A DNA stretch of 64,000 nucleotides, taken from NCBI RefSeq assembly GCF_001412595.2, contig NZ_CP012640.2:1054001-1118000 (forward strand), written 5' to 3'. Numbering within the stretch: the stretch's first letter is position 1; each line of letters opens with the position of its first letter. This DNA comes from Massilia sp. WG5 (lineage in GTDB: Bacteria; Pseudomonadota; Gammaproteobacteria; Burkholderiales; Burkholderiaceae_D). The translations under genes were made by a program, and so were the position numbers. The notes below the pieces were generated by a model. It saw only the letters and a list, made by a program, of their open reading frames with translations. It was not told the DNA's origin and did not search any database. Positions 18,433 to 27,087 of the stretch are shown piece after piece.

Positions 18433-19818
18433 TCAGGTCGGCAGCTGCAATTCGAAGGCGGTTTCACCGTCAGCCGACTTGACGCTTGTGCCCCCGCCGT
18501 GGGCACGCATGATCGAACGCGTGATCGCCAGTCCCAGTCCGGCCCCTTCCGCGTCCCGCTTACGGGAGGCATCGGCACGGTAAAAGCGTTCAAAGAGGTG
18601 TGGCAGATGCTCCGACGGAATGGTCTCGCCGGTATTGCGGACGATAATGCTTGCCACACCTGCTTTCGGCCCAGCCAGTTCAATGGTAACGCGCCCTCCT
18701 GCAGGAGTGTGGCGACAAGCATTCGACAAGAGGTTGCCGATCGCTCTCCTGAGCATGAGGCGGTCACAGGTCGCGTGCACTGCTCCTTCCACCTCGAGTG
18801 CAATTGACTTTTCTTCTGCCAGCGCCCCGTAAAACTCGATGAGCGCCTCCGCCTCCGCACGCAGGTCGACGCGCTCTCGTTCGGGAACCAGCAGGTCGTT
18901 GTCAGCCTTTGCCAGGAACAGCATGTCGGCAATTGTGCGTGACAGCCGTTCATACTCTTCAGCGTTAGAAGCGAGAACGTCTCGGTAATCGTCACCGCTC
19001 CTCGGCTGCGCGAGAACCACCTGGGTCTGGGTTAGGAGATTGCTGACCGGGGTGCGCAGTTCGTGTGCAAGGTCCGATGAGAACTCGGTCAAACGGCGGA
19101 AGGAATCTTGTAGCCGCTCCAACATCTGGTTCACTGCTTGTGCGACTTCCGCCAGCTCTACCGGAATAGCGGCGACCGGCACGCGACGGTCCAGGCGCTC
19201 CGCCGTAATCTTCGCCGCATCACGACTGATCCTGCGCAGCGGCGCCAGCCCGCTGCGCGCGGCAGCCCAGCCCAAGACGCCGCTGGCAAATGCCGCGATG
19301 CCGACTGTGATCCACAGAGCGTCTTGGAATGAAGCCATGAACGCCTGATGGTGGTGCAGGCTGGTAGCGACCTCCACGACGACGCTTGGCCCACCTGCCC
19401 CTCCGAGAGCAGCGTGACCTGATAACAGGCGCAAAGAGCGTCCATCGCTCCCCGTCACCAGCCGCAGCGCATCCGGCGTGGCGCCGACCGTTCGTTGCCC
19501 AAGCAAGTCGGCCTCGTCGCTCCCATACAGGAGCTGGCCATCGGCACTGCTGAGACGGACAATCAGTTCATGCTCCCCGATCAACGCCGCGTCGAGCCGC
19601 TGCCGTAGTCCATTCACCTCGGCCGGAGAGCGTATCTCGGCCAGCGCGTGTCTTACAAGTTCAAGTTTCCCGTTGAGCTGTTCCTTGTCCAGCTCAACGA
19701 AGTGCTGCTCGACCAAACGGCCAACGACGACGCCGAGGACCAGTAGGACCGCGCCGGAAACGGTCGCGAATAGAAGCGTCAAGCGGAGAGTAAGCGACTT
19801 GCTTGCCAAGAGCGTCAC
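18433..19818 (-). CDS. cusS: Heavy-metal sensor histidine kinase, CusS type
   Basis: A 461-residue membrane sensor of periplasmic copper. After a short cytosolic start ([13 protein letters not shown]) come TM1, a periplasmic sensor of about 140 residues, TM2 and HAMP, then HisKA with the phospho-His in [15 protein letters not shown], and the ATPase domain with [11 protein letters not shown] and [12 protein letters not shown]. The GTG at 19818 overlaps the regulator's stop (GTGA), so I reject the longer frame starting at 19956. It is paired with the response regulator at 19815-20492. Confidence 0.93.
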   Translation of the reverse strand: MTLLASKSLTLRLTLLFATVSGAVLLVLGVVVGRLVEQHFVELDKEQLNGKLELVRHALAEIRSPAEVNGLRQRLDAALIGEHELIVRLSSADGQLLYGSDEADLLGQRTVGATPDALRLVTGSDGRSLRLLSGHAALGGAGGPSVVVEVATSLHHHQAFMASFQDALWITVGIAAFASGVLGWAAARSGLAPLRRISRDAAKITAERLDRRVPVAAIPVELAEVAQAVNQMLERLQDSFRRLTEFSSDLAHELRTPVSNLLTQTQVVLAQPRSGDDYRDVLASNAEEYERLSRTIADMLFLAKADNDLLVPERERVDLRAEAEALIEFYGALAEEKSIALEVEGAVHATCDRLMLRRAIGNLLSNACRHTPAGGRVTIELAGPKAGVASIIVRNTGETIPSEHLPHLFERFYRADASRKRDAEGAGLGLAITRSIMRAHGGGTSVKSADGETAFELQLPT

Positions 19819-20492
19819 GCGTTTGTCTCCAGCACATACCCCATGCCGCGCACAGTACGAATCAGCTTGAGCTCGAACCCATCGTCGACCTTTGCTCGCA
19901 GGCGTCGTATCGCGACCTCGATCACGTTGGTGTCGCTGTCGAAGTTCATGTCCCAAACTTGGGAAGCGATCAAGGAACGGGGCAATACTTCGCCCTGCCT
20001 GCGCAGCAGCAGCTCGAGGAGCGAAAACTCTTTCGAAGTGAGGTCGATCTTCTGCCCCGCACGCGTGGCGCGCCGGCGCAACAAATCCAGTTCGAGGTCG
20101 GCCGCGCGCAGCGCTTCCGCTTCCTTGCCTTTTGCACCGCGCCGAAGCAGCGTGCGGACGCGCGCCAGCAGTTCTGAAAAAGCGAAAGGCTTGACCAGGT
20201 AGTCATCGGCGCCCAGCTCGAGCCCCTTGACGCGATCCTCGACGTCGTCCTTTGCGGTTAGAAAGAGCACGGGCATCTCTTTGCCCGCCTGGCGAATGCC
20301 ATGAATGATCTGCCACCCGTTCATCCTGGGCAGCATCACGTCGAGGATCGCCAGGTCATACGGCTGCGTGAGCGCCAGATGCAGGCCATCCGTTCCGTCT
20401 CGCGCAAGGTCAACGACAAAGCCCGCTTCGGTCAGGCCCTGCCGAAGGTAGTCTCCCATTTTCAGCTCGTCTTCGACGATCAAAAGCTTCAT
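19815..20492 (-). CDS. cusR: Copper response regulator, CusR/CopR type
   Basis: A 225-residue OmpR-family regulator. The receiver domain has the acidic pair in VEDE, the phospho-Asp in [13 protein letters not shown] and Lys in VKPF; the winged helix ends VRGMGYVLE. It is transcribed divergently from copK with 238 bases between starts, a region containing the cop box at 20561-20575. It probably activates copK-cusF-copC and, by the shared box, other operons in the island. Confidence 0.94.
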   Translation of the reverse strand: MKLLIVEDELKMGDYLRQGLTEAGFVVDLARDGTDGLHLALTQPYDLAILDVMLPRMNGWQIIHGIRQAGKEMPVLFLTAKDDVEDRVKGLELGADDYLVKPFAFSELLARVRTLLRRGAKGKEAEALRAADLELDLLRRRATRAGQKIDLTSKEFSLLELLLRRQGEVLPRSLIASQVWDMNFDSDTNVIEVAIRRLRAKVDDGFELKLIRTVRGMGYVLETNA

Positions 20493-20560
20493 TTGAATAC
20501 CGCATCAGTTAAAGGGAATGGCAGTGCATTTTGCCTGTGGCGCGGCGGCCCCTCTGATCC

Positions 20561-20575
20561 TGACAAAAATGTAAT
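20561..20575 (+). promoter_or_regulatory. cop box (CusR/CopR binding site) upstream of copK
   Basis: TGACAAAAATGTAAT, matching the T(T/G)ACA-N4-TGTAA pattern of CopR/CusR boxes. It lies between cusR and copK. Three related sites occur at 51761, 54329 and 57228. Confidence 0.7.
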
Positions 20576-20730
20576 CCGCGTGTCAGGATCAGGTTAGGGG
20601 CGCCCCACCCCTTGGATTATGGCGCGTCCATTACGAAACTGTAAGGATCGGGTCACCTTGGCGTTGGGTAGGGGGCGATACGATGGCTGCATCTGTTGAC
20701 GAACCTGGACTTAAACAAAAGGAGTTTGAA

Positions 20731-21006
20731 ATGAAGAAGTTGATCGCCACCGCTGTTCTTGCCACCGTGTCGGCCACGGTTTTCGCATTTGGTCTCGACG
20801 GCGTTAAACAGTCAATTCCGCTGAAAGAAGGTTCCACCGTACACGTCTTTGAGAACGGTAAGATGGCGATGGAGGACAAGTTTGGCCGCGCAGTCTATAT
20901 GTCGGATGGAGAAGTCATGGAAACCAACGATGGCCAGAAGATTACCATGCACGGCAATGAAGTGGCGCGCCTGTACCTGCTGCTGAACGACGACTACCAC
21001 AATTAA
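20731..21006 (+). CDS. copK: Periplasmic copper-binding protein CopK, copy 1
   Basis: A 91-residue protein: signal peptide MKKLIATAVLATVSATVFAF, then a small beta-sandwich with the CopK core VHVFENGKMAMEDKFGRA, VMETNDGQKITMHGNEVARL. The Met residues of MAMED and the ITMHGNE segment belong to the Cu(I) site of the Cupriavidus protein. AAGGAG precedes the chosen ATG. It is first in copK-cusF-copC, downstream of a cop box. A paralog lies at 51388-51663. Confidence 0.92.
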   Translation: MKKLIATAVLATVSATVFAFGLDGVKQSIPLKEGSTVHVFENGKMAMEDKFGRAVYMSDGEVMETNDGQKITMHGNEVARLYLLLNDDYHN

Positions 21007-21062
21007 GGGCCGGTTGCCGTCCACATCAGTAATCCGTTGATCGATTTTTTTAAGGAGCTGAA

Positions 21063-21422
21063 ATGACTCGCTATTTCAATTTGCTTGCTTCGGTTGCCGT
21101 TTCCTCGGCGCTCTTCATGGCCGGAGCCAACGTCAACGCCCAAGCGCAAGAACATGCCGGCCACGACATGGCAAGCGCTACCCCGAATTCCGCCGATACG
21201 GCGTTGTCCGTTGGCGAGATCAAGAAAGTCGACAGGGACACCGGGAAACTAACGATCAAGCACGGGGCGTTGACTAACCTGAACATGCCTGGGATGACAA
21301 TGGCGTTCAAGGTCCAGGACCCCTCGATGCTCGATCAGGTCAAGGCCGGTGACAACATCCACTTCCGTGTAGAAAATCTGAACGGAAGCCTGACCGTAAC
21401 CAAGCTCGAGACCGCTAAGTAA
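21063..21422 (+). CDS. Periplasmic CusF-like copper-binding protein, copy 1
   Basis: A 119-residue protein with a signal peptide ending NVNAQA, a short His/Met linker (EHAGHDMAS) and a CusF/CopE-like OB-fold domain. The metal loop reads NLNMPGMTM: the two Met ligands of CusF are kept, but the Trp that caps copper in E. coli CusF is Met here. It probably shuttles Cu(I) in the periplasm. It sits between copK and copC. Confidence 0.9.
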   Translation: MTRYFNLLASVAVSSALFMAGANVNAQAQEHAGHDMASATPNSADTALSVGEIKKVDRDTGKLTIKHGALTNLNMPGMTMAFKVQDPSMLDQVKAGDNIHFRVENLNGSLTVTKLETAK

Positions 21423-21438
21423 ACCCGGCTAACGCTGC

Positions 21439-21467
21439 GGCGGCCCCGCCCAACCACCGGGGCCGCC
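21439..21467 (+). terminator. GC-rich hairpin between cusF-like and copC genes
   Basis: Arms GGCGGCCCCG (21439-21448) and CGGGGCCGCC (21458-21467) with a nine-base loop and no T-run. It may partly terminate transcription or protect the 3' end of the upstream message, changing the ratio of CusF-like protein to CopC. Confidence 0.5.
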
Positions 21468-21501
21468 TCTCAATAACTCACTTCTTTCGACCGACACCTA
21501 A

Positions 21502-21867
21502 ATGCCCATCAAACATATCCTGCTTGCCAGTACCTTCGCGATCGCCGCCGTCACCACCGCCGGCGCCCAGGCGCACGCGAAACTTGAATCCTCCGAGCCG
21601 CAAGCGGCCGCCACGCTGGACAATGCGCCGAAGGAGATTAGGCTCAAGTTCAACGAGGCACTCGAGCCCGCGTTCAGCAAGATCAAGCTGACCGACGCCA
21701 GCAATACTGATGTGCCTTTGGCGGCCGCGAAGGTCGATGGGGCCGATGCCAGAACGATGATGGCCCCGGCGCCGGCCCTGCGTGCCGGCGTGTACCACAT
21801 CCAATGGTCGACCATGACCCATGACGGTCACAAGGCAAAAGGCGAGTTCGCCTTTACCGTCAAATAA
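21502..21867 (+). CDS. copC: Periplasmic copper-binding protein CopC, copy 1
   Basis: A 121-residue CopC-family protein. The signal ends at AQAHAK, leaving an N-terminal His that is part of the Cu(II) site after cleavage, followed by LESSEPQAAATL, FNEALEPAFSKIKL and the closing MTHDGHKAKGEF with the second His ligand. It lacks the Met-rich Cu(I) loop of Pseudomonas CopC, so it is a Cu(II)-only type by sequence. No copD follows; a near-identical gene at 33570 does have one. Confidence 0.93.
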   Translation: MPIKHILLASTFAIAAVTTAGAQAHAKLESSEPQAAATLDNAPKEIRLKFNEALEPAFSKIKLTDASNTDVPLAAAKVDGADARTMMAPAPALRAGVYHIQWSTMTHDGHKAKGEFAFTVK

Positions 21868-21914
21868 CGCTTGCACTTGACCTGAAATTCTCCGTAGGCC
21901 TGTATTGTTGGGTC

Positions 21915-21942
21915 AGGCGAGGCAATTTTGCCTCGCCTTTTT
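21915..21942 (+). terminator. Rho-independent terminator after copC
   Basis: Perfect 11-bp arms AGGCGAGGCAA (21915-21925) and TTGCCTCGCCT (21928-21938) followed by TTTT. It ends the copK-cusF-copC transcript. Confidence 0.9.
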
Positions 21943-22123
21943 GACTCTTCGCCGCGTCTTACTGCAAGTCCGACCGCATAACGCTTGAACTGACCAAGCG
22001 CTCCCACCGAGGGGGGATTCCACGGTTCGTCGGGCGGCACGAAAACGTTCATTGTGGCCAAAGTTCTGCCGAAGAATAACCGCGTTCCAGTTCCCGTGGC
22101 AGCGCCTGCTTCGCGAACAGCGG

Positions 22124-22531
22124 CTACTTGTTCGGGTGCTTTTGCAGCCAGGAGTCGAACTTCTGGATGTCCTTCTGTTGCGATGCGATGATTTTCTTCG
22201 CTTCCTTGACCATCTCTGGGTTTTTGCCGGATTCAGCTTCGACTTTTGCCATGTCGATGCCAGCCTGATGGTGGGCACGCATCATCATCGCGAAATCGCG
22301 GTCGATGTCGCCGGACATCTGCATGTCGTTCATCTTCTTTTGGTTTTCTTGCATAGTCATATGCATTTTCATGGAACTATCAGAAGCCGTCGACTTCATA
22401 TCGTGTTGCATGCCTGCCATCGATTGAGCAGACGCTGCTGTCGCGCTAGCCAAAGCAGCCGAGGCTACCAGGATGCCGGTAACCAGTAAGCCGATGAGGG
22501 AGTTTGTGCGGGAAACGGGTTTAGTTTTCAT
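22124..22531 (-). CDS. DUF305-domain periplasmic protein, copy 1
   Basis: A 135-residue exported protein: signal peptide of about 37 residues (start MKTKPVSRTN at 22531), a Met-rich spacer (SMAGMQHDMK, MKMHMTMQ) and a DUF305 ferritin-like helical bundle with DFAMMMRAHHQAGIDMAKVEAESG. The HH and Met residues suggest metal binding. Members often accompany copper genes, but a biochemical role is not established to my knowledge. It is a single-gene unit convergent with copC. A larger DUF305 protein lies at 25143. Confidence 0.87.
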   Translation of the reverse strand: MKTKPVSRTNSLIGLLVTGILVASAALASATAASAQSMAGMQHDMKSTASDSSMKMHMTMQENQKKMNDMQMSGDIDRDFAMMMRAHHQAGIDMAKVEAESGKNPEMVKEAKKIIASQQKDIQKFDSWLQKHPNK

Positions 22532-23071
22532 GTTGCCTCCGATGGTTGATAAGGAATGGTGCACTACAAACAGAGCACGATAGTCCGCGAACTTACCGGC
22601 GTACCTAACACAAATCACAACGTGCAATGTCTACAGGATATGTTACTTGGGCTTTTCGTCTGTGCGCTAGCAACCAGAACCAGAAATGACACGGTGCCAA
22701 GTTTCCTATGTCTCCACAACATCTCAAGACCATGCCGCGGCAAGCAGTACCGTTTGTCGTTACCGGTGCCTCGTTTTCTCAGGGGTAAAACTTGCGACAA
22801 CGACGTTGCAGAGGAGGATATTTAACCAATGGAATTTATCTCGCCTGAAGTTTTAAAAATGCCACTCTCGCAGAAAAAGCACTAGTAGGCCGCCAGCGTC
22901 TTAATGCGACATTGTGCGCATCCTCAAATGAAGCAGTCGCTGAAGAATTTACAATTTCCTACGCAGCGACGAGCACATTATTGCAGTTCTCGGAGGCTAA
23001 GCTGCGATCCCGACCATTGGTTTAGGTGTGTGATTCGTAAATCACGCGCGCTCTTGTCAGACGCGGAGACC
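22532..23071. other. Intergenic stretch without a convincing gene
   Basis: About 540 bases between the DUF305 gene and the acyltransferase remnant. Six-frame reading shows only short frames without domains or good ribosome sites. The GC content drops toward the acyltransferase, consistent with a joint between segments of different origin. No repeat or clear promoter was identified. Confidence 0.5.
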
Positions 23072-24240
23072 ATGAGGACACTGGATATGAAGGGCCGGTT
23101 CGCCACCTTTTTGCTTTGCTCACAGTGGACAAGTGCCATCATTGCGTTAATGTATCACGTCAGGTTTCTGCTGTTTGTCCCGTATGATGCCGTGGAGGCC
23201 AAAAACGTTCTCTCAAAGGCCTTTTATTTCATTACTGGGCTAGATCATGAATCGTTCGCAGTTTTTTTTCTTGTCGATGGAATCGTGACCGGACTCATCA
23301 TGCTCGATAACCGATCAGAGAAAATAATAAACCACGTAGTCGTTCCGCACCGGTTAGCTGAAATCTATCGAGTTGCCCTACCGGGCATCATGCTTGGAGC
23401 GGTCTTGGACGTAATTGGCGTTCGTTTCTTTAATTGTTCCGCCGTGTACACGGGCTTTCCCCAATTAAGCAAACTATCGCTTACCTACTCTTCAATGCTT
23501 GGAAAGCTGTTCCTGCTACAACCCTTTATTGTTCCTACCTTTGGAAGCAACAGCACGCTCTACCTGCTGTCCTACCTTTTTTGGTTCCTTGTTTTGTTCA
23601 TCATTTTCTTATATACAGTACGGCTTCGCAGGCCGTACGGACAATACACGCGCGGATTGCTGTTCGTTGCGACGGTCGCGGTCATGTCCAACAAATTTCT
23701 AATGTGGTTTTCTATTTGGCTGCTTGGCATTGCAGTTGTCGTGCTAAGCGGGGTGCGTCGTTTAAAACCGTCTGTCCTTGGATCGATTGCGTTGTTTCTC
23801 GGTGCATTAATCACTTCAAGGCTTATCGTTTTCCATATGGATGCGATTCTTCCACCCGGCGCTCACTGGGTCGTTGAGTATCCCTACTTTCTTGTCGCTG
23901 TAAGTTTCGCTATTGTTGCCTGTGCATTGTATCCCGTGACAAAACAGGAAGAAAATCCAGACGTTTTTTCATCACCATCATGGCCGGCGGTGTCAGCCGG
24001 GTCAGAGAAGCAGCTTCATTCACCTTTTTTTGCCATCTTCCAGTAGCCATGCTGCTTGTTGGAGCCTGTACGTCGCTATTGCATATGCCGCTCATGCAGC
24101 AACCGAATTTGCTGCTGTATCTTGAATTCACTGGGCTCATCATTATCTGCATAGGCGTTATTACGCTAATCTCATGTGGAATATCGGTCATCACAGCTGT
24201 ACTCCCATTCAAACGTCGGCGAACGCTCGGGCCGAACTAA
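23072..24240 (+). pseudogene. Acyltransferase 3-family membrane protein, frameshifted near the C-terminus
   Basis: From ATG 23072 (MRTLDMKGRFATFLL) the protein shows hydrophobic helices and the family-like FYFITGLDHESFAVFFLVDG segment. The frame runs to a stop at 24046, but the family's last helices (AASFTFFCHLPVAMLL...) are found in another frame ending at 24240. A shift at roughly 23985-24035 would join them to about 390 residues. Base composition is more AT-rich than neighbours, suggesting separate origin. It is probably non-functional or mis-sequenced. Confidence 0.65.
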
Positions 24241-24419
24241 CACGTGCTGCGTCAGTTCGCCATCGACATCATTTCGTCGTGGACCGGCTCACCTCGTGAA
24301 ATCGTAATTGCCGATGACTTTTGACTCTGTTAATGTTTGAAAGTCAGCCCTCGCGAATGACATGCCATAACGCCGGGCTCCGCGGTTATTTTTCCCCACC
24401 ATGTTGATGCGCTGTCGAC

Positions 24420-25010
24420 TCACCACCCGTCAGTAACTGCTGAGTGTTGACCAGGGGAGTTTTTGGCATCGTGTTCCATCGATTCCATTTCCTCATCTGG
24501 CGGGGCTTTGGCCACGATTTCGCGGTAGGCTTGCGCATCCAGGTCGGGCAATTTGGTCACAAATGCGACTATGCTCCAGATCGTCGCGTCGTCATGACCG
24601 GTACCCCAAGCTGGCATTGCACTCATCTTGATCCCATGCTTGGTTACCCAAAAAGCGACGCGTGGATCGATACGGACCTTGGAAAGGTCGGGCGGACGAG
24701 GATACAGTCCGGGCCTGATCTCAGAACTGCTATTGCCAGGTGCCAGATGGCACTGCGTGCACATGGCCGCGTACTGACCAGCGCCTTTTAGAATCAGCTG
24801 CTGATCGGTGAGGTTGGGCACCTTTATCTCGGCCGCACGTCGCTCGATAGAACGTTCACGCAAAGTTTCGATGACTGCTGTGGTCAAGCTCCAGTGCGGG
24901 CGATCGGCACCGATGTTATACCAGCCAGCGTAGATATAGATTGCTGCGATCATGAGGCCGAATACTGCAGCGCCAACCAACAATGCAATGGGTCGGGCTA
25001 AACTTTTCAT
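24420..25010 (-). CDS. Membrane-anchored c-type cytochrome
   Basis: About 196 residues: an uncleaved N-terminal helix (IALLVGAAVFGLMIAAIYIY), a linker, then a class I cytochrome c with haem-binding CTQCH and the distal Met probably in KMSAMPAWG. It faces the periplasm and carries one haem. The start is uncertain: ATG at 25010 or 25019. It is a single gene between the acyltransferase remnant and a DUF305 gene; an electron-transfer partner is not obvious, though multicopper oxidases and DUF305 proteins are close. Confidence 0.82.
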   Translation of the reverse strand: MKSLARPIALLVGAAVFGLMIAAIYIYAGWYNIGADRPHWSLTTAVIETLRERSIERRAAEIKVPNLTDQQLILKGAGQYAAMCTQCHLAPGNSSSEIRPGLYPRPPDLSKVRIDPRVAFWVTKHGIKMSAMPAWGTGHDDATIWSIVAFVTKLPDLDAQAYREIVAKAPPDEEMESMEHDAKNSPGQHSAVTDGW

Positions 25011-25142
25011 AGTAATCATAAGTCGATCAGGTATGCTCAATTGCGTTACTTCTGCAATTTTTCAGGTTGAGGATAATTACAAATATGGCGCCGGTTTCTA
25101 GTCAAACGGCGCCACACGCCTCGCTACTACAGGCTTGGCGGA

Positions 25143-25865
25143 TCAGAAGTCCTGGTCCTTGCGCTTGTCCCCGGTGGCCGGCACGAAGCCGCAGTCCGAA
25201 TATTTTTTACAGAGCATTTCACGCATGTCATTGATACCATTCTTCTGGGTCACGACGATGTCCTCGCAATAGCGCTGCAGCTCTCCGTGCGAGATGTCGC
25301 TCTTCACCTGGCAGGACAAGCTCGGCGACAGCGCGCTAAGGTGATGGTTGCTGAACGAGCGCAGGAAAGTCTGATTGAACTGGGCGCCGGCCGGAGTACT
25401 TTCGAGCATCGCAATCATGCGCTGACCGTCAGGTGTCAGCTGAGGCTCGTGCTGCATTCCGTACCACTCGCGCAGCATGCGCTGCGCTTTCATGATCTCT
25501 TCCCGCTGGGTACGATTCGCCTGGCGCGACATCGAGCGGATCTGATCGTCGCTAGCCTTGGCCATGGTTGCGGCGTAGCCCGGAGTGGGCGACGTGCCCT
25601 CGCCCGGGTTGTTGACTGGCGCGTTACGTTGCGTGTCCGTCCCGGCCGCCAGTTCGGTCATCCGCAGTGCCGAGTAATGGTGATCGATGATGAAAACGAG
25701 GTAGTTCTTTTCAAACGTGGCGGTCGCGCCGCGGCCCGGGCCGTTGGCGGATGCCGCGCCAGCGATCGCTGCCAGCGCCAAACCGGCGACGGCGCGCGTG
25801 GCGAAGGTGCGGAAGCGCGAGGCCGGCGCTGCGGCTTGCGTGAAATCCAGATAGGGTCGGTTCAT
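25143..25865 (-). CDS. DUF305-domain exported protein, copy 2 (long form)
   Basis: A 240-residue exported protein starting at ATG 25865, which follows GGAGAG. The signal (VAGLALAAIAGAASA) is preceded by a long basic region. The DUF305 helices contain FIIDHHYSALRMTELAAGT and FSNHHLSALSPSL, two HH pairs that could form a metal site, plus four Cys in the C-terminal part (SLSCQV, YCED, CKKYSDC). It follows the PEP-CTERM gene by 32 bases and is probably the distal gene of the copper operon read from 32408. Confidence 0.85.
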   Translation of the reverse strand: MNRPYLDFTQAAAPASRFRTFATRAVAGLALAAIAGAASANGPGRGATATFEKNYLVFIIDHHYSALRMTELAAGTDTQRNAPVNNPGEGTSPTPGYAATMAKASDDQIRSMSRQANRTQREEIMKAQRMLREWYGMQHEPQLTPDGQRMIAMLESTPAGAQFNQTFLRSFSNHHLSALSPSLSCQVKSDISHGELQRYCEDIVVTQKNGINDMREMLCKKYSDCGFVPATGDKRKDQDF

Positions 25866-25896
25866 TTTTCTCTCCTGTTTGGTTGTCATGCCAGTT

Positions 25897-26568
25897 TTAC
25901 GCCACAGTCGTCGTCTGCCGCGATCGCCCCTTGCGTCGCCGTGCCAGCACCGCAATCCCAAGTCCCCCCACCAGCATCGACCAGGTTGCCGGCTCGGGCA
26001 CCGCAAGTACGACGTTGTTGGCGGTTGCCCAGTACACAGTGCCGTCGTTTTCCATGTTCTGGAAAGACACCGAGCTGAGCGGGTGGTCGGACAGAAACGC
26101 GACGAACGAGTTCTGTGAAGCATTCGACAACGTAAACGTCTCGCTGTCCGCACCCGACACGGCACTCAGCACGACGGTGCGGTCCGGCATGAAAGCGCCG
26201 AACGAGTCGGTACCGAAGAAGTTCCCGCCGAAGCCGAAGACGCCGGACGAGAACCCGTTGAAGGTGATGACGTCGCTGGACATCGTCCCGCTCAGCCAGA
26301 TGTCACTACCAGCTCCCGACGGATAGAAGCCACCATCGCTGGTAGCCGCGCTTACTTGGTAGCCGTAGGGACCCGCCATGCGCTTCAAGGGGCCGGCCGT
26401 TTCCGTCATCGTCAGGTCGTCGAAGGTGTCGGTGGCGGAGCCCGACACCGCCTTGAGAAAGGCCGCCCGGTCCGTAAAGACCGTGATGTCTGCGTGTGCG
26501 GCGGTTGCCGCCATCGTGACGGCACAACCGGCAACCAGCTTACGTGTGAAGGCTAGTGTGGATTTCAT
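25897..26568 (-). CDS. PEP-CTERM sorting-domain protein
   Basis: A 223-residue secreted protein: signal peptide (VAGCAVTMAATAAHA), a beta-rich middle that looks like surface proteins of this class (TVFTDRAAFLKAV...FDDL), and a C-terminal VPEPATWSMLVGGLGIAVLA helix followed by ARRRK. The PEP motif is recognised by exosortase, which is not encoded in this window. Such proteins are common in EPS-producing Oxalobacteraceae. Its place between copper genes is unusual. Confidence 0.9.
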   Translation of the reverse strand: MKSTLAFTRKLVAGCAVTMAATAAHADITVFTDRAAFLKAVSGSATDTFDDLTMTETAGPLKRMAGPYGYQVSAATSDGGFYPSGAGSDIWLSGTMSSDVITFNGFSSGVFGFGGNFFGTDSFGAFMPDRTVVLSAVSGADSETFTLSNASQNSFVAFLSDHPLSSVSFQNMENDGTVYWATANNVVLAVPEPATWSMLVGGLGIAVLARRRKGRSRQTTTVA

Positions 26569-26662
26569 GTTGCAGTTCCTTTCGTATTCGCCATACCCGC
26601 TTCCTGCGGGACCGGCGTTGTTATTGCGAACGCAAACTCAACGAGGTTCCTGCCGCGAATGT

Positions 26663-27001
26663 TCAGGCTGCGGTACCCGCCCTCATTTTCCGGCACTCTT
26701 CCGCACAGCGCCGGCATGCGGCGGCACAGTCCTGGCAATGCTGCATCTGGTGTTTGGCGCACTCGTCGCCGCATGCCTGGCAGACTTGGGCGCAGAGCTG
26801 GCAAAGTGCGCCGGCAAATTCACTGCCCCGTGCCATGAAGGCGGCAGCCAGACGGCAGATCTGGGCACAGTCCATATCGAGCGCTATGCAGCGTGCCATC
26901 ATCTTGACGTCGTCTTCCTGCAGGCAGGCCGTGGAACACATATCGCAGGCGTCGGCGCAGGCATTGCAGGCTTCGATACACGATTGATACTGTTGTTGCA
27001 T
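26663..27001 (-). CDS. Four-helix bundle copper-storage protein (Csp type)
   Basis: A 112-residue cytosolic protein (no signal; start MQQQYQSC at 27001) packed with Cys along amphipathic helices: CIEACNACADACDMC, CIALDMDCAQIC, CQLCAQVCQACGDEC, CQDCAAACRRC. This is the pattern of Csp3-like proteins that store many Cu(I) ions inside a four-helix bundle. It lies 87 bases after copB on the same strand. Confidence 0.93.
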   Translation of the reverse strand: MQQQYQSCIEACNACADACDMCSTACLQEDDVKMMARCIALDMDCAQICRLAAAFMARGSEFAGALCQLCAQVCQACGDECAKHQMQHCQDCAAACRRCAEECRKMRAGTAA

Positions 27002-27087
27002 GATGTTCTCCTTGAATGGTTTGGAATTGCCCCTTGAAGACACCCTTTGGAAAGCGCAGGACGGATCATGGCCGCCCTGCTTTTTGA

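Noticed and set aside
21828..22278. Frames around 21828-22278 on the minus strand
   Set aside because: They cross the copC terminator or are antisense to DUF305; Arg/Ser-rich shadow composition.
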